This document shows positions 9,091 through 16,347 of a stretch of DNA of 16,347 nt, one piece after another. Positions within the stretch are counted from its first letter, which is position 1. Each line of letters begins with the position of its first letter. A program made the position numbers and the translations under genes. This DNA is from Larix sibirica (Eukaryota > Streptophyta > Pinopsida > Pinales > Pinaceae), in contig NWUY0300030927.1 in NCBI GenBank assembly GCA_004151065.3, forward strand, positions 1 to 16,347, in the 5' to 3' direction. The notes below the pieces were generated by a model. It ran no database searches. It saw nothing but the letters and a program-made list of their open reading frames with translations, and was not told where the DNA came from.

Positions 9091-9660
9091 ATATGCAGTC
9101 ATTTATGGGCATAATTAATTTTGTTAAAAGATTTGTGCCCAATTTCTCTAAGATAGTAAGGCCAATGAAAAAAATAGTTAGAAAATATGTTGTTTACAAG
9201 TGAGGAAAACAAGAAAATGATGCATTTCTCACAATTAAAAAAACAATATCTTAGGCTCCTGCCTTTATGAGTCCCTCTTTTACAAAGGAATTCACCCTTT
9301 ACACTTTTGCAACTGAAAATACATATGTCGTTGTCTTAACCCAAAGATATGACCATAATAATGTAATTCTGATTTCTTTCTTAAATCATATGTTTAAAAT
9401 TGATGAACTGAAGTATTCGTCTGTCGATAAACAAGATTTTATTGTCTTTAAGGAAGTGAAGCATTTCAGGCCATACTTGATGAAATAAAAAACCAAAGTT
9501 ATTGTACCTTTTGCAGCAGTTAGAAATGTGTTGGTCCAGAAGGAACTTGGTGAAAAGAGGGCCAACTGGATGACAAAACTTCAAGAATATGACCTGGATA
9601 TTAAAGCTGAATAGATTGTAAAAGTTCAAGGTCTGTGTAAGCTTGTTGTTGATGCTGTCA
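9091..9660 (+). pseudogene. rnh: Ty3/gypsy RNase H domain remnant
   Basis: This domain degrades the RNA strand during reverse transcription. It continues the reverse transcriptase in a different frame from QSFMGIINFVKRFVPNFSK onward. Stops occur at 9201 (TGA, former Trp), 9252 (TAG, former Gln), 9486 (TAA) and 9612 (TAG, former Gln). Recognisable pieces include APAFMSPSFTKEFTLYTFAT, where the first catalytic Asp would be, now read as Phe-Ala-Thr. Others are the DELKYSSVDKQ helix and the VKHFRPYL end. The domain is more decayed than the reverse transcriptase. After 9660 (to about 9820) is a short poorly coding link. Confidence 0.85.
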
Positions 9661-9824
9661 ACAAATTCTTAATGCTGATTTTTTTGAAAAGGAAATCAAA
9701 ATTTTACTTGAAAATGTGTTTTTTCTCCACCCGATAATCTTGACTCTTGGTGCACTGATTTTAATTTTTTTTGTTGCATGGAATAGCACCACAACATTTA
9801 GATGCGACGAAAAAGAGAGTGTTA

Positions 9825-11002
9825 AGGATGAAATTAGCCCCATACTATCTCATAAATAATGTGTTATTCATAAAAAATTTTGATGGCATTCTATTATGAT
9901 GTTTAGAACAATCATATTCCCAAAGAATTTTGAATGAGTTACATTTTGGGCATGCTGGAGGCCATTTTGGTGGAGACACCATTGCACACAAGGTAATGAA
10001 GGCCGGTTATTATTGGCCGACCTTATTTAAGGACACACGTGCCTTGGCACGTAAGTGCGAGATATGCCAAAAATATACAAGCAAAGTTAAGAAAGTTGCA
10101 TTTCATTTACATCCTATCTCTATCGATGCCCCTTCCAGCAAGGGGGTCTGTACATTGTTGGTCCAATAAACCCACCTGCATCTCTCCAACATAAGTCTAT
10201 TTTGACAACTACAGACTATTTTACAAGGTGGATAGAAGCAACCCTCTTTGTGTTGTTAACACCAATCAATTGATAGAATTTATTGAATCTCATATTATCA
10301 CTTGATTTGGTATCCCTAAGTCAGTAATTTTTTATAATGCCTCATAATTTTCCTCTCTTGAGTTAACACTGTTTGCATTAGAAAAAGGGATAAATATCAA
10401 GTATTATTCAAATTATTACCCCCCAAGGCAACGGTTTAGTTGAATCCACCATTAAGAATATGATCAGAATCCTAAAAACAACAGTGGCAAATCATCACAA
10501 AAATTGGCATATCGCTTTATCTAATGCATTGTGGGATGACAGGGTCATCCCAAAAGCATCCTTGGGAAATTCCCATTTCTTTTTCATTTACGAGAAAGAA
10601 GCCATACTTCCACCCAATGTTTTCTTACATTCCTTAAAACTTTCACAAGCAATTCAAGAAACAAAATGCTCTACCATGGAAGTCAAGTTTAATCACCTAC
10701 TTAAACTTGAGGAAGAAATCTATAAAGCCAAAAACAGGTTTGATCATCATTAACAAATGATTAAACAATGGTTTCAAAATAGATCTTCTTTTGACATAAA
10801 TTTTGAGGTTGGTGATCTGGTCCTGAAATGGGACAAGGCACATGAGGAAAAAGGACAACAAACCAAATTTCAAACTATGTGGGTTGGGCCATTGGTTATT
10901 AGTGAGAAGATTGGTCCCAGTACTTTTCAGTTACAATCACTGGAGGCTCAAGGAAAGGATTATCCAGTGAATGGTCACATTCCGAAGAAATATTTATCCT
11001 GA
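9825..11002 (+). pseudogene. int: Integrase remnant (zinc finger, DDE core, C-terminal domain)
   Basis: Integrase inserts the DNA copy into the genome. The zinc-binding H2C2 motif lies in the clean piece 9930-10169 (H-x6-H, GYYWPTLFKD, then C-x2-C). The core follows in three frames, so at least three indels are present, at about 10140, about 10255 and about 10425. First catalytic Asp: TTTDYF at about 10205-10222 (GAC 10214-10216). The second Asp is replaced by Tyr (TAT at 10333-10335 in VIFYNAS, where VIFDNAS is usual). The Glu is kept (GAA 10442-10444 in GNGLVES). The C-terminal domain is well preserved: KEAILPPN, then GDLVLKWDKAHEEKG at about 10813-10857, ending at 11002, with one stop at 10751. 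No chromodomain follows. Confidence 0.9.
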
Positions 11003-14000
11003 TTTCCATTATTGGAAGTCAACCATGCACATATAGTGTATATACTTTCTAGTTGTGGTTCTAATGTGTGGTCTAGTTTGAGGTAAGTTTTTATTAGTTA
11101 TCTTTATTTCTGGTTTGTTTTTGTTTTATGAATAAAATTAGGTCTGAAATTTATTTTATTATGGATCCTCAATCATTAATTTAGTTTTTAAAATTCAGTC
11201 ACATTATCATAATTTTAAAACTAAACACTGCATTCAAGTTAAATTTTCCCAGGCCTTTGTATAAATTGCAGCTACAAATTTTCTTTATTGAAAACAAATT
11301 AAGGCTCTTATGATCTCATATCAGACCTCAATTTCTCTTTTGATTTTATTTTTATGGTTTTTCTTTCAATAAAATCTTAGTTCAATAGCATGGTTATTAT
11401 TTTTTAACTTGGCAGTATTATTGTCCATTTAATATCCTTAAAGGTTGTCTTTGAGGGATCCATTAAGTGGTATATCAAACTAGGTCTAATGAATGAATTT
11501 GAAAGGTAAGCTGAGTCAAAGATGAAATGGTTATAAGTCTACAATTGGGATTGAATTTAGTTTGATTGTGGAGGTACACTTCTCAAATCTTGAAATGTGA
11601 GATTCAATTTTTTCCTGTGCAATTATCCAATGAAGAGATTTTTCAGTCACTCAAAATTTTGTTGATATACTTTAATCATATTCCTTTTGGATTAGTAAGT
11701 GTGATCAATATTATCTCTATAATAAACCTCTTTGCGCCATCCTATTCTCTTAAGCAGCCCATGTAATTGCTTCCCCATTCACTAGGCAATCTCTTATGAG
11801 ATCAACAATTAACACATCATTGCATAATAGATTTAAACCTCAAGGGTTAAATGCAATATAAGGGGTCTCATCATGAGTCATCCTAGGATGATCATAGGTA
11901 TTTGTGGAATATGACATCTCTACATATGGTCACCAAGCTAGGAAGATTACTTTCAACCTCAAAACTAAAAGACAAGAGGTTTTATTGCAAGTTGACATGT
12001 TCATGATCTGCAGGTATCGGTGAATGACATTACCATTAGTTGGTCATCAAGTCGAGGTATTGGATTGCAGTTCATCCCTTAGGAAATTTTTAAATATAAA
12101 CCAAAAAATTGAAATCTAAAGAGTTGGCTTAAAGGACAAGAGGTCTTATTGTAATCCGGCCTGAAAATGATCATAAAATCTTATGGAATTACACTACTAT
12201 CAGTTGGTCATCAAGCCAAGGTAGTGGATTTTAGCCTCAAAACTGAAAGATAGGGGGTCTCATCATGAGCCAACCTATTCATTTTCTATAATCTTCTCTG
12301 AATGGTGCTACCACCAACTGATTACCAAGTTAGGGTAGTGTCCTTTAAGTTGTCTCAGAAAATAATACATAAATAATCGAATTTCAAGGAAAATTCAATC
12401 CATATATTTTTATCTAGTGAATGGGATAAAAGCATCCAATATGGGTTAAAACGTACCTCTATCGAGGCTATAGACACCGGCTGGCATCAGTGGATATGCC
12501 TCTAGTGTAGGAGGTAAAGTTATATGATAATTATTAAATATCACAAGTTGGTTCTTTTGGTAAGTTGAAGAGGAATGTATTATCTACCTGATGCTTGACT
12601 ATTGTTTTAATTTTTTCTACTCACGGTTGAGTTGCATGGAAATATTATTGCTGCTACAGTGGCTGAAAATTTGTTTAAAGGTTTGATATGTGGAACCCAT
12701 AATGCAAAACTAAAATTAGCTCTGATTAACAATATTATTTTTATCCATCTATGTACATATTGACTATTCAATTTTAGTCAGAGATAACTAGTTCACCCAA
12801 CTAGTCACCATTTGTTGGCATCCCCCAACAACAACCCTTTCATTTTTTGAAAAATGAATGGACCCCCACTAGAAGAATTTTCAACGTACTTTAAACCATG
12901 ATTCAATATGCAAGATATTTGATTAGCTAAAGGTGGTTGATTTAGTTTAAGTTTTCATTTTCATGCTCATTTGACAGTTGGGATGATTTTATTTACTATT
13001 GGATATTGAAATGCATGTACCATTGGGGTAATTTGTGGGATATTTATGAACATGATCGTGATCAGTTTTTGGATTCCATGACTAAAAGCATGGAATTAAA
13101 AACCTGATAAACCTGGCCCCTTTTGAATAATTGAATTTTCATATTCTATCATTCTGCATCCTAACACATGAACATTCTTCAGCTTGGTTTAAATTACATG
13201 TTTGTCTCAATTTGTACATTATTTTTTAACCTTGTGCAATTTTCTGTTATGCAAATTGAAAGAATGATTATACATCTGGAATTGTTGTTACTACTTTCGA
13301 TTTGATGTGATATCATAAAATTGACTTAATTCAGTTTCCAACCAATTTTGTAAGCATTCATTTTCCTTCATATTTCAAAGGGATCTGAAATAAATTTGAT
13401 TTTACCTACAAGTCCTACTATGCTAAATCATGCAATCCAGTTATGGTATTGGTGGACACCTTTGATCAAATTTGATTTCTTATTTGGTCATCCTAAGTGA
13501 TTTTCTCTATGGCTAAGGGTCTTTTTATTGGTCCGATTTAGTTTTAATAATATTTATTGTAATATTGAATTAATTGGTGATGTTTTTACGGACAATTCGA
13601 TTTTATTATTTTCAACAATGCAAAACTTATTTTTGATTGGGCATGCTTATTTATTTGACCCTATTCCTAACATACATTTTGATAGTAGAATGGTAAGGGA
13701 TTTGATCTAATGTTATATTTCCCAAAACTTTTCCTTACCATAACTATGTTATCAATCACTTATCCTGTCATAACTCGATCAAAGGTGTAATAAATCAAAT
13801 CAAACCTTTGTGTTAAACATCATACTTTGGTATATGGCTGGTCATGATTTTGGTACAATGGATCAGGGTTACCAGTGTTTTGGTCAAAAAAACGATGACA
13901 CATGTGCAATCTGTACCCATCCCATTGATGTGACATTTTGTGCCTTGTGGCACTGTACCAAATCCTATGTTTACAACTAGGGAAATGAGGTGGATAGTCC

Positions 14001-14078
14001 CATCACCAAAACAACAACATAGCTACCACGAACCTCCATGCCACCGAGCTTTACCTAGCTTACCTATCAATGCCATTG
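11003..14078 (+). other. Long non-coding 3' region of the Ty3 element
   Basis: About 3.1 kb between the integrase stop and the 3' LTR without a convincing gene. Frames of 60-66 codons at 11566 and 13528 look like chance. It contains the degenerate 114-bp repeats at 11861-12372 and two small adjacent hairpins at 12812-12856. A purine-rich stretch AGGGAAATGAGGTGG at about 13978-13993 could be a relic of the polypurine tract, but it lies about 85 bp before the visible LTR start. Long 3' untranslated regions are known from Tat/Ogre elements. Confidence 0.55.
11861..12372 (+). repeat. Degenerate tandem repeat, four units of about 114 bp
   Basis: Two landmarks recur in step. A motif like GAGGTCTTATTG or GGGGTCTCATCATGAG starts at 11861, 11975, 12139 and 12253. 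A motif like GGTCATCAAGCCAAGGTAG starts at 11928, 12042, 12206 and 12320. Both series give spacings of 114, 164 and 114 bp, so unit 2 carries about 50 extra bases (roughly 12070-12130). Units 1 and 4 share the CTCATCATGAG form and units 2 and 3 the TTATTG form. The units are strongly diverged, hence old. They lie wholly in the non-coding 3' part of the element. Confidence 0.75.
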
Positions 14079-15505
14079 AACGAAATTGTAAATCATAACC
14101 CTGTCTTATAAAGAGTGTGATGGCTATGCTTTAAGCCGGGTTCTTTTTGGATGAATTGATGTATACCTTGTTTTGAAATAATGATACAACACTTTTTCCT
14201 CGAAGATTTTATATATATAATTTTTTTTTTTCTTGACCATGGGAACCTCTCCAAACCACCCAGCAAGCATTGTCCACTGGATCACCTGGATATCAAACCC
14301 ATGAGCCGGGGTCAGCCTTAGGAAAGTACCGAACATTATTAACAGGAGTACAACCACCACCACAGTCGTACGAACTTTTTCTGGGGACAGCTATGCCTTC
14401 ACCATCCTCCCCCACAGGAATCAAAACTGGACTTCTATCAGGGCAGCCATCATACCTCACCGCTAGCTCCTGCACCCCCACCCCATGTGAATGTATTTAC
14501 TATTGGTAGTATATCAGTTTTCATTTCAAATTATTGTTGATTGTTTTTCATGCTTCTTAATTAGTGTTATGACTGTGCTTTTGGATCTGTTTTGAAGATA
14601 TGATATTGTTTTTTCTTTGAATTGTCATTCAAGAAATAGCAACAATTTTATTTAATAGTTTACACCATTATGAAATTATATATAATTATTTTTGCATCAT
14701 ATGAAAGAATTTGCATCAATACTTGTTTGATTGTGATCTACAAGACTTTGAAGAAATTATTTTACATTTCACATAGGATATTTTAGATAGTGAATTGTAG
14801 ATCGTCGATCTAGAAACTACTATGTTCTTATTTATCCAAAATAGAATTTGATTGGTTTGTCCTTAAGATTAACTAGGAGGACCTTGTGATAGGTATGACT
14901 GTGTTTCAATCTAGATATAAGAGAATTTCAAAAATTTCTTGTTCTCTTATTTTCTATTTATTGCATATCTCTAATTAAGCAAAAACTTAATTGATCATAG
15001 CTGTTAAATTAAAGGTAGACTAATTTGTTCTCATTTAGATAGGATCTTCTCCAAGAAATTGCTAATTTATCATAGTATTTAATATATTTGTATTATTGGT
15101 GTGTTTTAATGTTTTTAAAGAAAAAAGCAAAAAAAAAAACCTGTTTATATTTAGTTGATTAATTATAGATATGAGTTGATTGATTCCTTGAAACTAATGT
15201 ATCTCTTCTAAGGTTTAAGTGAGTAGTTTCTTCAAAGTTCATATCTTTCGTTTAACCTTTCTATCTATTATTTTCTATTTAAATTCAGGGCTTTCTCGGG
15301 ACTTTCCAGGAAGCTCATTGTAGATTTGTATATCTTATTTGCATTTTTATAGTTAGCATATTTAGTTTTAGGATTTGTTTAGCATTAGTTTGTATAGATT
15401 AGATTAGTGTTTTATTCGGATGACAAAGTCGTTAAACCCGTTGATTACAACCATACCAAACGATTAAGGATTGCTAAACACCGCCGACTCAGGTTGTGCA
15501 CCTTT
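14079..15505 (+). repeat. 3' LTR of the Ty3/gypsy element
   Basis: A direct repeat of 2250-3405, about 11% different over a hand-aligned 250-bp part. It is about 270 bp longer because of the SINE-like insertion at 14219-14484, plus a further 15 bp or so just after it. Homology begins at GAACGAAATTG (about 14079, TG at 14087) and ends soon after CTCAGGTTGTGCACC. A CA at 15515-15516 could be the true end, but no 5-bp target duplication pairs with the other side. Confidence 0.9.
14219..14484 (-). mobile_element. SINE-like insertion in the 3' LTR
   Basis: The sequence is absent from the 5' LTR, which runs straight from ATATACATGTATGTGAATG. On the minus strand the insert starts GGGGTGGGGGTGCAGGAG and has a stretch like a polymerase III A box (GAGCTAGCGGTGAGG, 14455-14470). 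About 30 bp on comes a B-box-like GTTTTGATTCC (14427-14417). It ends in CAAG followed by about 11 A residues (14231-14220). Length of about 265 bp, tRNA-like head and poly(A) end fit a tRNA-derived SINE. The insert is clearly more GC-rich than the LTR. No clear target duplication remains, and the A box needs one gap to fit. I do not know the family name. Frames of 62-79 codons over it are chance. Confidence 0.6.
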
Positions 15506-15516
15506 ATGCCTCTACA

Positions 15517-16227
15517 ATTTTTTTTATCAAAAATCACTTAATCCATACCTCTATTACAAGGTCATAGTTTTATTTATATATATGTCTTTGTTTTTCATTT
15601 CAAAAATATGACCAAAAGCAAAGTTGCTTATTTCCTATTTACTAAGAATAGTTTTATTTCCGTTGTTGTACATAGCAATTCTTTTTAAATGCTTAAATAT
15701 ATTAATTGTGTACATAGAAAAGCTAAAATAATTATAAAACATTTATAACATGTGCTTAATCATCACAAATTCTAATGTATTAGTGGTATAAAGTCTAAAA
15801 TCCAGATAGATATAAGAGAGATTTAAATGTCACTAATTAATTGTTATAATATTTATTAAAGTTTTCAAAATGTTTTTATAACAAACTGAATTTTTAGAAA
15901 ATAGATACGATATTTTTTTTAGAGTTTCTAAACCAAACATTTTAGAAAGTAGCAACATGTTTGTTTTTTAGAAAATGAGATACATGCTCAAGTTCCTTGT
16001 TGGACGTGGTTTTTTTGCACGATAGTATTTGTTTGGCATTTATGTTGAAAATATCCTTGACATCATGTCCAATATCCAATATGTGAAAATAGAGAGAATC
16101 ATTTTCACAAGTAAGTAGTCTTCCATTGACTATCGAATTTGTGATTAAGGGCTAATTTTTGCTTATATTTTCTTAGAAAATTGTTTTCAAAAATTGAGGT
16201 GGAATCTATTGTCCAAACAAAACCCAC
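15517..16227 (+). other. AT-rich flank without visible gene
   Basis: Downstream of the 3' LTR the sequence is AT-rich, with stops in all frames and no recognisable domain, RNA gene or element end. It may be host intergenic DNA or another decayed repeat. Confidence 0.5.
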
Positions 16228-16345
16228 TCTTCAAATTGATTTTTCATAAATATTTGACTAGTCTTTTTATCATTTGACATTTTATTATTGGAAGGTATCT
16301 TCAAATTGATTTTTCATAAATATTTGACTAGTCTTTTTATCATTT
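16228..16345 (+). repeat. Direct repeat, 48 bp at 70-bp spacing, cut by window end
   Basis: The block beginning TCTTCAAATTGATTTTTC occurs at 16228-16275 and again, without a mismatch that I can see, at 16298-16345. The 22 bp between them are not repeated before the window ends, so this may be the start of a longer tandem array with a 70-bp unit or only a pair. Confidence 0.85.
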
Positions 16346-16347
16346 TA

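Larger units (their letters stand above)
2250..15510 (+). mobile_element. Degenerate Ty3/gypsy LTR retrotransposon with nested insertions
   Basis: Long direct repeats at both ends enclose gag, protease, RNase H, reverse transcriptase, RNase H and integrase remnants, all on the plus strand. The reverse transcriptase and integrase motifs and the order RT-RNH-INT define Ty3/gypsy. The extra plant-type RNase H and the long non-coding 3' tail with tandem repeats recall the Tat/Ogre side of the plant Ty3 tree, and no chromodomain is seen. The element is about 13.2 kb including a 1.4-kb Penelope-like insertion and a 0.27-kb SINE-like insertion, so about 11.6 kb originally. Every domain carries stops or frameshifts, so it cannot move by itself. 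Exact termini are uncertain: no clean TG...CA ends and no matching 5-bp target duplication were found. Confidence 0.93.

Noticed and set aside
13528-13710. 60-codon plus-strand ORF in the element's 3' tail
   Set aside because: No recognisable domain and a length within chance for this composition; possible relic but unsupported.
13978-13993. Purine-rich stretch as polypurine tract of the Ty3 element
   Set aside because: It lies about 85 bp before the start of LTR homology, and the 5' LTR has no matching sequence that would extend the LTR to this point.
14270-14509. 79-codon plus-strand ORF and a 62-codon minus-strand ORF
   Set aside because: Both lie within the SINE-like insert and are explained by its GC-rich composition.

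Overview
The window looks like nuclear plant DNA, most likely from a conifer. It is AT-rich and almost wholly made of old, broken retroelements. No intact protein-coding gene and no RNA gene is visible. The conifer assignment is an inference. It rests on a Penelope-like element with a GIY-YIG domain of the kind described in conifers as Dryad (such elements are essentially unknown from flowering plants), on the large and strongly diverged Ty3/gypsy element that hosts it, and on long AT-rich non-coding stretches.

Layout. Positions 1-230 hold only a 33-codon orphan ORF. Positions 231-822 are a perfect 296-bp tandem duplication that contains smaller nested repeats. From about 770 to 2171 runs an unrecognised pseudogene with at least five in-frame stops, a coiled-coil-like tail and a possible intron. 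From about 2250 to 15510 lies a degenerate Ty3/gypsy LTR retrotransposon. Its parts in order are: 5' LTR (about 2250-3405), gag (3465-4604), a gag-pol linker, retropepsin (split into 5471-5555 and 6968-7190), an extra plant/archaeal-type RNase H (about 7441-7880), a connecting region, reverse transcriptase (about 8227-9090), the ordinary Ty3 RNase H (about 9090-9660), integrase (about 9825-11002), a 3.1-kb non-coding tail carrying a degenerate 114-bp tandem repeat, and the 3' LTR (about 14080-15505).

Two younger insertions sit inside the Ty3 element. The first is a 5'-truncated Penelope-like element on the minus strand (5556-6967). It is flanked by a perfect 13-bp target-site duplication and splits the protease. 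It encodes the end of a reverse transcriptase plus a GIY-YIG nuclease domain, and its two ends are inverted copies of each other. The second is a roughly 265-bp SINE-like insert (minus strand, about 14219-14484) present only in the 3' LTR.

All coding parts of the Ty3 element can be followed by reading through stops and several frameshifts. Many stops fit C-to-T decay of CAA, CAG or TGG codons, as expected for methylated, silenced DNA. Over about 250 hand-aligned bases the two LTRs differ at about 11% of sites. After the 3' LTR (15517-16347) the DNA is AT-rich with no gene visible and ends in a 48-bp direct repeat.
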